Positions 1-5,534 of a stretch of DNA of 7,574 nucleotides are shown here, piece after piece (positions within the stretch are counted from its first letter, which is position 1; the number at the start of each line of letters is the position of its first letter). Source of the stretch: SIAJ01 sp036266155 (GTDB lineage: Bacteria > Planctomycetota > Planctomycetia > Gemmatales > Gemmataceae); NCBI GenBank assembly GCA_036266155.1, contig DATANR010000097.1:1-7574 (forward strand). Reading direction: 5' to 3'. The notes beneath the pieces were generated by a model. It did not search any database. It was given only the letters and a program-made list of their open reading frames with translations, and was not told the DNA's origin. Both the position numbers and the translations under genes were made by a program.

Positions 1-39
1 CGTAAGCGGCCCGATGATGCCTTTATCGGGCCGCTTACG
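1..39. terminator. Perfect 15-bp inverted repeat, possible terminator or leader hairpin
   Basis: Bases 1-15 (CGTAAGCGGCCCGAT) are the exact reverse complement of bases 25-39, with a 9-base loop. The stem is GC-rich and would fold strongly in RNA. It lies 60 bases before the ketoreductase start, so it could end the transcript of an upstream gene (a TAA at 3-5 could be its stop codon) or sit in the leader of this operon. No T-run follows the stem, so it is not a classical factor-independent terminator. The repeat begins at the first base of the window and may extend further left. Confidence 0.5.
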
Positions 40-84
40 CGGCTCCGCTCGCCGGCTTGCGAGTGCTACATGAGAACACTGGTC

Positions 85-88
85 GAGG
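85..88 (+). promoter_or_regulatory. Ribosome binding site of the ketoreductase
   Basis: GAGG ends 10 bases before the ATG at 99. It favours that ATG over the upstream in-frame TTG at 57, which has no comparable purine-rich stretch and would add 14 residues unlike this family. Confidence 0.5.
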
Positions 89-98
89 CGACAGATTC

Positions 99-863
99 AT
101 GCAATTGAAGGATCAATGTGCGCTGGTGACCGGCGGGAGCCGAGGAATCGGCCGCGGGATCGTCTTGGCCCTGGCCCGTGAAGGAGCCAAGGTCGCGTTC
201 GTTTACCGCGGCGCCCAGCAAGCGGCCGAGGCGTTGGTCGCGGAGATCACCGCAGCCGGCGGGACGGCCAAGGCAATCCAGGCGGACGTTGCTCAGCCAG
301 AAGCAGCCCAGAAGGTCGTCGATCAGGTGCTGGCCGACTGGGGACGAGTTGACATCCTGGTGAATAATGCCGGCGTCATTCGAGACGGTCTATTCATCAG
401 GATGGAACCGGCCGACTGGCAGACGGTGATCGATACGAACCTCAACGGGACGTTCGCGTTCTGCCGTGCCGTGGCCGCCCAGATGGCGTTGAAGCAGCGC
501 TCGGGGCGGATCATCAATATTTCGAGCGTCGCAGCCGAGCATGTGAACGCCGGCCAGTGCAATTACGCGGCCAGCAAGGGGGCGGTCAACGCCTTCACGC
601 GAGCCCTGGCGGTTGAGCTTGGCAGCCGAAGTGTGACCGTGAATGCGGTCGCCCCCGGCTTCATCGAAACGGACATGACGGAAGCCGTCCGCAACAAGGC
701 GGGCGACTTCATTCAGAAGAAATTGATCCCCGTTCGCCGGCTCGGCAAGCCGGAGGACATCGCCGCGGCCGTCGTGTTCCTGGCGAGCCCGGCTGCGTCG
801 TACATCACGGGTCAGGTTTTGACGGTGGATGGTGGACTGAGCTTGGGGGCGGTGTCGGGGTAA
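99..863 (+). CDS. fabG: 3-oxoacyl-ACP reductase, FabG-type SDR
   Basis: This 254-residue protein is a classical short-chain dehydrogenase, close to the usual 245 residues of FabG. It should reduce a 3-ketoacyl chain on the acyl carrier protein to the 3-hydroxyacyl form with NAD(P)H, in the cytoplasm. The cofactor loop TGGSRGIG is at residues 11-18, the conserved Asp in ADV at 63, NNAG at 89-92, and the catalytic residues at Asn114, Ser143, Tyr156 and Lys160 (YAASK). Nothing catalytic is missing. The start at 99 is chosen because the SDR fold begins within a few residues and GAGG lies upstream. It is the first gene of the set and is followed 70 bases later by the carrier protein, so its substrate is probably chains on that carrier rather than only primary fatty acids. 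Family assignment is firm; the dedicated pathway is inferred from neighbours. Confidence 0.93.
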   Translation: MQLKDQCALVTGGSRGIGRGIVLALAREGAKVAFVYRGAQQAAEALVAEITAAGGTAKAIQADVAQPEAAQKVVDQVLADWGRVDILVNNAGVIRDGLFIRMEPADWQTVIDTNLNGTFAFCRAVAAQMALKQRSGRIINISSVAAEHVNAGQCNYAASKGAVNAFTRALAVELGSRSVTVNAVAPGFIETDMTEAVRNKAGDFIQKKLIPVRRLGKPEDIAAAVVFLASPAASYITGQVLTVDGGLSLGAVSG

Positions 864-880
864 GCCCAGATATTGCGTCG

Positions 881-919
881 ATGACGCGCAAGGATGCGAA
901 TTCGGTCAACCCGCGGTAA
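881..919 (+). other. 12-codon reading frame with duplicated ACP start context
   Basis: The 11-base string TCGATGACGCG occurs at 878-888 and again at 931-941, where it carries the true ATG of the carrier protein. Reading from the first copy gives MTRKDANSVNPR followed by TAA at 917-919, beginning much like the carrier protein (MTRDD). Its stop overlaps an ATG at 919 that is in frame with the carrier protein. The first copy also lies in a small perfect hairpin, GCGTC-GAT-GACGC (875-887). It may be a leader peptide or simply the trace of a small duplication. No ribosome binding site is seen for it. Confidence 0.2.
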
Positions 920-920
920 T

Positions 921-925
921 GGAGG
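921..925 (+). promoter_or_regulatory. Ribosome binding site of the ACP gene
   Basis: GGAGG lies 8 bases before the ATG at 934. This near-consensus site lies inside the frame that would start at the ATG at 919, and it therefore decides for the start at 934. Confidence 0.65.
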
Positions 926-933
926 TCAGTTCG

Positions 934-1338
934 ATGACGCGAGACGATATTTTCAAAAAGGTGGCGGCCACTCTGGTCGAGGCGCTCAACGTCGACGAAG
1001 ACCAGGTCACGATGGCTTCCACGCTCCAGGGCGACCTGGGTGCCGAGTCGATCGACTTCCTGGACATCGTGTTCCGCCTGGAACGCGAGTTCTCGATCAA
1101 GATCCCGCGGAACGAGCTGTTCCCGGAATCGATCTTCCAGGGTGACCCCGACTTCGTCAAGGACGGCAAGGTCACGGCCAAGGGCCTCAGCGAGCTGAAG
1201 GCCAAGATGCCGTACGCCGACCTCTCGGCCTTCGAAAAGAACCCGACGCTCGAAGGCATCAGCGACCTGTTCACGGTCAACCTGATCGTCAGCTACATCG
1301 AGAGCAAGCTGGCATCCGGCGCGAAAGCGGCGGCCTAA
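934..1338 (+). CDS. Acyl carrier protein, elongated form
   Basis: This 134-residue acidic protein is an acyl carrier protein. The motif DLGAESIDFLD at 34-44 places the phosphopantetheine attachment on Ser39, and helix II continues to about residue 53. An ordinary ACP has about 78 residues. Here the normal sequence up to KIPRNELF (56-63) is followed by about 45 extra residues (about 64-108), and then by a segment resembling ACP helix IV (LFTVNLIVSYIESK, 112-125). The insertion lies between helix II and the last helix, where partner enzymes contact an ACP, so it may give specificity for this pathway's enzymes. The last residues (ASGAKAAA) look like a disordered tail. It is flanked by a ketoreductase and a dehydratase and is probably the carrier for both. 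Carrier function is secure; the role of the insert is inference. Confidence 0.9.
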   Translation: MTRDDIFKKVAATLVEALNVDEDQVTMASTLQGDLGAESIDFLDIVFRLEREFSIKIPRNELFPESIFQGDPDFVKDGKVTAKGLSELKAKMPYADLSAFEKNPTLEGISDLFTVNLIVSYIESKLASGAKAAA

Positions 1339-1345
1339 CCCGCCC

Positions 1346-1410
1346 AGAAGTCAGAAGTCAGAAGTCAGTTAAACCTGAATGACGTCTGATCTCTGACTTC
1401 TGATCTCTGA
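1346..1410. repeat. Intergenic repeat forming an imperfect inverted repeat
   Basis: Bases 1346-1368 are three tandem copies of the 7-mer AGAAGTC followed by AG. Bases 1385-1410 carry the complementary motif (TCTGATCTCTGACTTCTGATC...), so the two sides can pair into an imperfect hairpin with about 16 bases between the arms. It fills the spacer between the carrier protein and dehydratase genes. Its right end overlaps GAGG (1409-1412), the only candidate ribosome binding site for the dehydratase, so folding could reduce translation of that gene. It may be a member of a dispersed intergenic repeat family, which cannot be tested from one copy. Confidence 0.6.
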
Positions 1411-1417
1411 GGCAATG

Positions 1418-1915
1418 ATGCGCTGGATCTGGATCGACCGGTTCGTTTCCTTCGAGTCGGGCAAGTCGGCGATGGCCGTGAAGAACCTCTCGCTCGCGGA
1501 GGACTTCTTTGCGGACCATATGCCCGGGTATCCGGTCATGCCGGCCCCGCTGATTCTGGAGGGGTTGGCCCAAACCGGCGGCATCCTCGTCGGCGACGCG
1601 AACAACTTCACCAAGAATGTCGTGCTCGCCAAGATTGGAAAAGCCAGCTTCAAACGCGACGCGCTCGCCGGCGAATCGCTCACCTACACCACGACTCTTT
1701 TGCAAATGAGTGAGGTCGGCGGCCTTGTTGCAGGGACCGTCCACGTCGGCGACGAACCGATCGGCGAGGCAGAGATTTTCTTCGCTCACGTCGGGCCGGA
1801 ACAGTTGAAGGAATTAACCGGGTCGGACAACTTCGTCTTTACAGGCAATCTGCAAAAGATGCTCGGCCTCGCCAAGGCGGCGGCCAAGAAGCCCGAGGCG
1901 AGCGGAGCGGCGTAA
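1418..1915 (+). CDS. FabZ-like 3-hydroxyacyl-ACP dehydratase (hot-dog fold)
   Basis: This is a hot-dog-fold protein of 165 residues (166 if the preceding ATG at 1415 is used). It should remove water from 3-hydroxyacyl-ACP to give a trans-2-enoyl-ACP. The active-site region reads FFADHMPGYPVMPAPL followed by ILEGLAQTGG. The His of DHMPG (residue 34 from this start) is the catalytic His of FabZ, and the Glu in LEGLAQ (48) is the catalytic acid, which separates it from FabA where Asp is used. The usual MPG after PVM is MPA here. The rest, including VLAKIGKASFKRDALAGESL, matches the second half of the fold; the last 12 or so residues are an Ala/Lys-rich tail. GAGG at 1409-1412 is 5 bases from the second ATG and only 2 from the first, so 1418 is preferred. 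The family is clear, but chain-length preference and whether it acts repeatedly cannot be read. Confidence 0.88.
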   Translation: MRWIWIDRFVSFESGKSAMAVKNLSLAEDFFADHMPGYPVMPAPLILEGLAQTGGILVGDANNFTKNVVLAKIGKASFKRDALAGESLTYTTTLLQMSEVGGLVAGTVHVGDEPIGEAEIFFAHVGPEQLKELTGSDNFVFTGNLQKMLGLAKAAAKKPEASGAA

Positions 1916-2025
1916 GCCGCCCGATCCGGACCGTGCTCGCCGTCAGGACTTGCGCCGATCACCAATCCGCTGGTCGAATACCCTCCTCTTGTCCGATAAT
2001 CTTCTGAAAGCTCCCGCAGCCTGCG

Positions 2026-2053
2026 TGGTAAACCGGTCTAGCCCGGTTTGCCG
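2026..2053 (+). promoter_or_regulatory. Stem-loop in the leader of the KS-beta gene
   Basis: Bases 2030-2036 (AAACCGG) pair perfectly with 2043-2049 (CCGGTTT). The stem extends outward to 2026 and 2053 with two G-U pairs, giving 11 pairs around a 6-base loop. A short T-run lies at 2064-2067, and a competing CCCGG/CCGGG stem is possible at 2042-2055. It could be a weak terminator or attenuator in the 203-base spacer between dehydratase and KS-beta. Nothing else is recognisable in that spacer (1916-2118). Confidence 0.35.
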
Positions 2054-2105
2054 GGGCCGGGTATTTTGGCAGTTGCGGAACACGGGTCGGTTCGCGAATA
2101 TCGAC

Positions 2106-2110
2106 GGGGA
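2106..2110 (+). promoter_or_regulatory. Ribosome binding site of the KS-beta gene
   Basis: GGGGA lies 8 bases before the ATG at 2119, a good distance, and supports that start. The ketosynthase fold begins at residue 6 of the resulting protein. Confidence 0.45.
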
Positions 2111-2118
2111 AGCACGCG

Positions 2119-3399
2119 ATGGCAGCGGCAGTGCGGCGGACGGTCATCACCGGGCTCGGGATACTCTCGCCGATCGGCTCGGACCCCGGCGCATACTTTG
2201 CCGCGCTGAAGGAACGCAAGAGCGGCATCCGCCGGCTCACGTTTGCGGACCCATCGGCATTGCCGTGCCAGGTCGGCGGCGAGTTGCCCGAGTTTCAGCC
2301 GAAGAAGGTCATCACCAACAAGGAATATCAGAAGGCCTTCCGCATGATGGCCCGCACGGTCCAGATGGGACTGGTCGCGGCCACGTCGGCGTTCCGCGAT
2401 GCCGGCCTGGAGGTCGGCAAGATCGATCCGGATCGTTCGGGCGTCGAGTTCGGGGCCGGCATGGTGGCGTCGGAGTTGGACGACCTGGGCCGGGCATCGC
2501 GCGTGAGTCTTGCGGAGCCCGAAGGACCGGTCAGCCTCGGCATCTGGGGCCAGAAAGGCATCGCCGAAGTCCCGCCCCTCTGGATGCTTAAGTATCTGCC
2601 GAATATGCCGTCGTGCCACGCCTCGATCACGCTCGATCTGCGGGGCCCCAGCAATACGCATACGCAAAGCGACGCGGCGAGCACGCTCGCTCTCGGCGAA
2701 GCGTATCGGATCATCCAGCGCGACGTCGCCGACCTGATGGTCGTCGGCGGCACCGAAAGCAAGATGAACCCGCTCAGCCAGACGCGGCACAATCTGTTCC
2801 AGCAACTCTCCCGGCGCGTCGACGATCCGACGCGGGCTCACCGGCCGTTCGATAAAGATCGCGACGGCAGCGTTCTTGGCGAGGCCGCGGGGTCGATGAT
2901 TCTCGAAGAGTTGGAGCACGCGAAGAAACGCGGCGCCGAGATTTACGCCGAACTGATGACGGTCGCCTCCGGCTTCGACCGCCCGCGGAACGGCGTCGTG
3001 ATGGCAAAGGTGATTCGCACGGCACTCGAACGTTCGGGAGCGACTCCCGACGAGGTCGACCACGTGAACGCCCAAGGTCTGGCGACGGACCGCTCCGATC
3101 GCTGGGAGTCGCGAGCGATTCACGACGTGTTCGGCACGAAGACCCCCGTCTGGGCGATCAAGGGCAACATCGGCTCCAGCGGCGCCGCGGCGGGCGCCGT
3201 CGAGATGATCGGCAGCGTGCTGGCCCTCCACCATGGCGAACTGCCGCCAACGTTGAACTGCGAACACCCGGACCCCGAGTGTCCGATCCACGTGCACACG
3301 AATGGCGTGCGGCCGCTGGCGAAGCCGTACGTGGTGACGCTGAATTTCACGGATAAGGGACAGGTCGGCGTGGCGGTGTTGAAGCGATGGGCGGCATGA
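2119..3399 (+). CDS. Ketosynthase-like protein lacking the catalytic triad (KS-beta / chain length factor-like)
   Basis: This 426-residue protein has the length and fold of a FabF-type ketosynthase but none of its catalytic residues. After GPS (177-179), where FabF has the nucleophilic Cys, it has Asp185 (codon 2671-2673). In the NAHGTST motif the His is Gln319 (NAQGLAT). In the KSMTGH motif the second His is Ser353 (KGNIGSSGAAAG), although Lys348 and the following AAGAVE are kept. The C-terminal GFGG loop is also lost (LNFTDKGQV, 408-416). Conserved structural blocks remain, such as RPFDKDRDG and LEELEHAKKRGA. In type II polyketide synthases, a KS-like subunit without its Cys (chain length factor) pairs with an active KS and sets chain length; that role is inferred here from the active homologue at 4214-5512. 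It is unlikely to condense chains by itself. The frame is open and well conserved, so this is not a decaying gene. Confidence 0.88.
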   Translation: MAAAVRRTVITGLGILSPIGSDPGAYFAALKERKSGIRRLTFADPSALPCQVGGELPEFQPKKVITNKEYQKAFRMMARTVQMGLVAATSAFRDAGLEVGKIDPDRSGVEFGAGMVASELDDLGRASRVSLAEPEGPVSLGIWGQKGIAEVPPLWMLKYLPNMPSCHASITLDLRGPSNTHTQSDAASTLALGEAYRIIQRDVADLMVVGGTESKMNPLSQTRHNLFQQLSRRVDDPTRAHRPFDKDRDGSVLGEAAGSMILEELEHAKKRGAEIYAELMTVASGFDRPRNGVVMAKVIRTALERSGATPDEVDHVNAQGLATDRSDRWESRAIHDVFGTKTPVWAIKGNIGSSGAAAGAVEMIGSVLALHHGELPPTLNCEHPDPECPIHVHTNGVRPLAKPYVVTLNFTDKGQVGVAVLKRWAA

Positions 3400-3402
3400 G
3401 GA
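3398..3402 (+). promoter_or_regulatory. Ribosome binding site overlapping the KS-beta stop codon
   Basis: GAGGA starts inside the TGA stop of KS-beta (3397-3399) and ends 6 bases before the antitoxin ATG at 3409. This makes the first antitoxin translationally coupled, or at least co-transcribed, with the ketosynthase-like gene. Confidence 0.5.
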
Positions 3403-3408
3403 CACATC

Positions 3409-3675
3409 ATGAGCATTGAAGCAGCACTCGAAGTCGTGCGGTCGTTGTCGATCGATGATCAAAGACTTGTCACGGAGACGCTCATTGAAGAGTTGGGGAT
3501 TGATCCAGACGAGTCGGTGATATCCGAGGCGGAAAAGGAGTTCATCGAGCACCGATTGGCGTCTTATCGGGCGAACCCCGATCGCGTGCGTCCATTTGAA
3601 GAAGTCATTGACGAAATTGAGGCGAAGGTGGCCAACCAAGAGAGGAAACACCATGAGCATCGAATCAGTCCTTGA
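3409..3675 (+). CDS. Addiction module antitoxin, first copy, with readthrough tail
   Basis: This small acidic, mostly helical protein of 88 residues resembles the addiction-module antitoxins that accompany RelE/ParE-type toxins (the short family often named addiction module protein). It begins MSIEAALEVVRSL, has a central charged helix (SEAEKEFIEHRLASYRANP, 39-57) and a FEEV segment at 63-66 where the family often has W-E-E. Of the first 18 residues, 12 are identical to the next gene. The usual length is about 70-75 residues. Here the frame continues past about residue 76 into the leader and start of the second copy, giving a tail (ERKHHEHRISP) that looks like readthrough rather than a domain. 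Its product would normally bind and neutralise a cognate toxin and repress the operon. No toxin gene follows it directly, so it may be an orphan duplicate. Confidence 0.72.
   Translation: MSIEAALEVVRSLSIDDQRLVTETLIEELGIDPDESVISEAEKEFIEHRLASYRANPDRVRPFEEVIDEIEAKVANQERKHHEHRISP
3641..3646 (+). promoter_or_regulatory. Ribosome binding site of the second antitoxin
   Basis: AGAGGA lies 6 bases before the ATG at 3653 and inside the end of the first antitoxin. It decides for 3653 over an upstream in-frame start at 3596, which would add 19 basic residues absent from the sister copy. Confidence 0.6.
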
Positions 3676-3868
3676 GGCCGTGCGGTCTTTGCCTACCGAA
3701 GATCAATTGCGCGTTGCTGACGCGATCTGGGAGAATGTGGAAGGCGAAGAGTTTTCCGATGAACAGAAACGAGAAATCGATCGCCGTCTTGCTGCGTATG
3801 AAGCGACGGGAAAAACAGTGACGTGGGATGAGTTTCTGACCGCCGCTCGCGCCCGGTGGGGGCGATGA
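3653..3868 (+). CDS. Addiction module antitoxin, second copy
   Basis: This protein of 71 residues has the typical size for the addiction-module antitoxin family. It begins MSIESVLEAVRSLPTEDQLRV, followed by a charged helix (SDEQKREIDRRLAAYEA, 35-51) and the C-terminal motif TWDEFLTAARARWG, in which the W-D-E-F pattern is characteristic of the family's toxin-binding end. It overlaps the first antitoxin by 23 bases, and its TGA overlaps the toxin's ATG (ATGA at 3865-3868), the usual coupled arrangement of such modules. It is the more canonical copy and the likely partner of the toxin that follows. Because that toxin is broken, this antitoxin has no visible local target. Base composition is lower than the surroundings (hand count of 3541-3720: 96 of 180 bases G or C). 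Confidence 0.78.
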   Translation: MSIESVLEAVRSLPTEDQLRVADAIWENVEGEEFSDEQKREIDRRLAAYEATGKTVTWDEFLTAARARWGR

Positions 3869-4182
3869 ACCGATTGCCCTTCGGGTTATTGCCCGACGCA
3901 CGAGTTGATCTCGATGAAGCCTTCGATTGGTAGGAGAGGCAGCGAACGGGGCTGGGAGATAAGTTTGCGGACGCCGTTCGAAAGACGATTAATTTCATCA
4001 CCGCGTTCCCGAAGGCCGGGGCTGTGAAATATCGTGATGCTCGACGCCGACTTGTGCAACGCTTCCCGTACATAGTCGTCTACCGAGAAGTTGCCGCGAC
4101 GATTCAGATTGTGTCGGTTTTTCATACGAGTCGCGATCCGCAAACGTGGCAATCGCGGATCGATGCTTTGGACCAGCCATGA
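3865..4182 (+). pseudogene. RelE/ParE-type toxin, inactivated by in-frame TAG
   Basis: The frame from the ATG at 3865 gives 105 residues to the TGA at 4180-4182, interrupted once by TAG at codon 23 (3931-3933). Before it stands LPDARVDLDEAFDW, and after it ERQRTGLGDKFADAVRKTINF, then YRDARRRLVQRFPYIVVYRE and IQIVSVFHTSRDPQTW. This is the pattern of the RelE/ParE toxin fold: an N-terminal helix with D-W-Y-E, a central R-R-x-x-x-x-F-P-Y-x-V-x-Y strand pair, and a C-terminal I-x-x-V-x-H segment. At the stop the family normally has Tyr, one base from TAG, so a single substitution explains the break and the rest of the frame has not drifted. RelE-type toxins usually cut mRNA on ribosomes and ParE-types poison gyrase; which applies cannot be told. 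The cassette may be recently dead, unless the stop is a sequencing error. A peptide of 22 residues would not be toxic. Confidence 0.82.
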
Positions 4183-4213
4183 GGCGGTATCGCTTTGGCC
4201 GATGGGTTGTTAC

Positions 4214-5512
4214 ATGAACCATACGCGTCGCGTCGTCATTACCGGTATGGGGGCCATCACCCCGCTGGGGCATTCGCCCAAGGACCTCTACGCCAACCAG
4301 CTCGAGGGCAAGAGCGGGGCCGGGCCGATCTTTCGGTTCGACGGGCACTCGTTCCCGACCAAGTTCGCGTCGCAGGTGAAGGACTTTGATCTCGGCCAGC
4401 ACGTCCGCGATGCGCAGCGGTTCAAGGATTCGGGGCTGAACACCAAGTTCGCGCTCGCCGCGGCCAAGCACGCGCTCGAAGACGCCGGGTTGCTCGACAA
4501 CTCGAAGATCGATCGCACGACGATCGGCACCTACCTCGGATCCGGTGAAGGCAGCCACGACTTCCCGAATCTGACGTTGAGCCTCGCCCGCGGCTGCCCC
4601 GTCGAAGGCTACAAGGTCGATCCGAATCTCTTCTTTCGGCACAGCATCGCAACGTTCCGCGCCTCCCACGAATACGAGATGGAGATGCATACCACGTCCG
4701 GGCACGTCGCGGCCGAATACGATCTGCAGGGTGTGAATTACACGTGCCAGACCGCGTGCGCGGCGAGCGGTCAGGCCGTCGGTGAAGCGCTCGAACTCAT
4801 TCGTCGCGGCGAGGCCGAGGCCATTCTGACCGGCGGATCACACAGCATGATCCACCCGTTCGGCGTCACCGGCTTCAACTTGCTCACGACGTTGTCGCAA
4901 CACAATGACGAACCCCACCGGGCCAGCCGGCCGTTCGACCGTGACCGCGATGGCTTCGTTCTCGGCGAGGGCGCCGGCATGGTCGTCCTCGAAGAACTCG
5001 AACACGCCAAGAAGCGCGGCGCGACGATCTATGCCGAGCTGGTCGGCTACGGCACGACGGCCGATGCTTATCGCGTCACCGACAGCCACCCGGAAGGCCG
5101 CGGGGCCATCGCGTGCATCAAGGGCGCGCTCAACGATGCCGGTTTGAAGCCAACGGATATCGATTATGTCAACGCTCACGGCACCAGCACGCAAGTCAAC
5201 GATCGGGCGGAGACGATCGCAATCAAAGCCGTGTGCGGCGACTATGCATATAAGCTGCCGATCTCCAGCAGCAAGAGCATGCTCGGCCACCTGATCTGCG
5301 CCGCGGGGGTCGTCGAATTGATCACGTGCGTGTTGACGATCCAGAACGGCGTCATGGTCCCGACGATCAACTACGAGAATCCGGACCCGGACTGCGATCT
5401 CGATTATGTGCCGAATAAGCCGCGCGAAAAGAAAGTCGATCGCTGCCTCTCCAACAGTTTCGGCTTCGGCGGGCAAAACGTGTCGTTGATCGTCAGCCGT
5501 TTCGCGGCTTGA
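4214..5512 (+). CDS. Beta-ketoacyl-ACP synthase, FabF-like, catalytically intact (KS-alpha)
   Basis: This 432-residue protein is a FabF-type ketosynthase (FabF itself is about 413 residues). It should condense malonyl-ACP with the acyl chain held on its active Cys, extending the chain by two carbons. The whole triad is present: Cys182 in TACAASG, His322 in NAHGTST and His359 in KSMLGH, with Lys354. The GFGG loop is kept at 417-420. Residues 110-170 (GEGSHDFPNL to HVAAEYD) carry a longer segment than in FabF near the dimer interface. The start at 4214 puts RRVVITGMG at residues 5-13 as in the family; a frame from 4091 would run through the toxin gene and is not credible. Ribosome binding is weak (only GGG at 4204-4206). 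It is homologous to the inactive KS-beta gene upstream (for example LEELEHAKKRGA in both), so the two probably arose by tandem duplication and form a heterodimer. Confidence 0.93.
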   Translation: MNHTRRVVITGMGAITPLGHSPKDLYANQLEGKSGAGPIFRFDGHSFPTKFASQVKDFDLGQHVRDAQRFKDSGLNTKFALAAAKHALEDAGLLDNSKIDRTTIGTYLGSGEGSHDFPNLTLSLARGCPVEGYKVDPNLFFRHSIATFRASHEYEMEMHTTSGHVAAEYDLQGVNYTCQTACAASGQAVGEALELIRRGEAEAILTGGSHSMIHPFGVTGFNLLTTLSQHNDEPHRASRPFDRDRDGFVLGEGAGMVVLEELEHAKKRGATIYAELVGYGTTADAYRVTDSHPEGRGAIACIKGALNDAGLKPTDIDYVNAHGTSTQVNDRAETIAIKAVCGDYAYKLPISSSKSMLGHLICAAGVVELITCVLTIQNGVMVPTINYENPDPDCDLDYVPNKPREKKVDRCLSNSFGFGGQNVSLIVSRFAA

Positions 5513-5534
5513 GCCTGAGTAATCGATCTTCTTT

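Noticed and set aside
3..5. End of an upstream gene (TAA at 3-5)
   Set aside because: Only two bases of possible coding sequence lie before it, so no gene can be supported.
57..98. TTG start extending the ketoreductase by 14 residues
   Set aside because: The added residues do not fit the SDR family, and the ATG at 99 has a ribosome binding site.
1346..1410. CRISPR-like array
   Set aside because: The units are 7 bases long, contiguous and without spacers, and the other side is their complement; this is a simple inverted repeat.
1972..2000. Possible promoter with GATAAT at 1995-2000
   Set aside because: The matching -35 region (TGGTCG) agrees at only three of six bases, and such partial matches occur by chance.
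2038..3660. A 540-codon open frame on the minus strand opposite KS-beta
   Set aside because: It mirrors a well-conserved ketosynthase-like gene, its translation is rich in Arg, His and Ala with no recognisable domain, and long antisense frames are expected in GC-rich coding sequence.
3931..3933. TAG read as a recoded amino acid
   Set aside because: No recoding element or dedicated machinery is visible; the stop sits at a normal Tyr position, so a plain nonsense change or sequence error is simpler.
4091..4213. Earlier in-frame start for KS-alpha
   Set aside because: It would run through the toxin gene in another frame and adds about 41 residues that do not belong to ketosynthases; the family start pattern begins just after 4214.
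4838..5476. A 212-codon minus-strand frame opposite KS-alpha
   Set aside because: It lies wholly within the active ketosynthase gene, shows no family motif and is explained by codon bias on the opposite strand.
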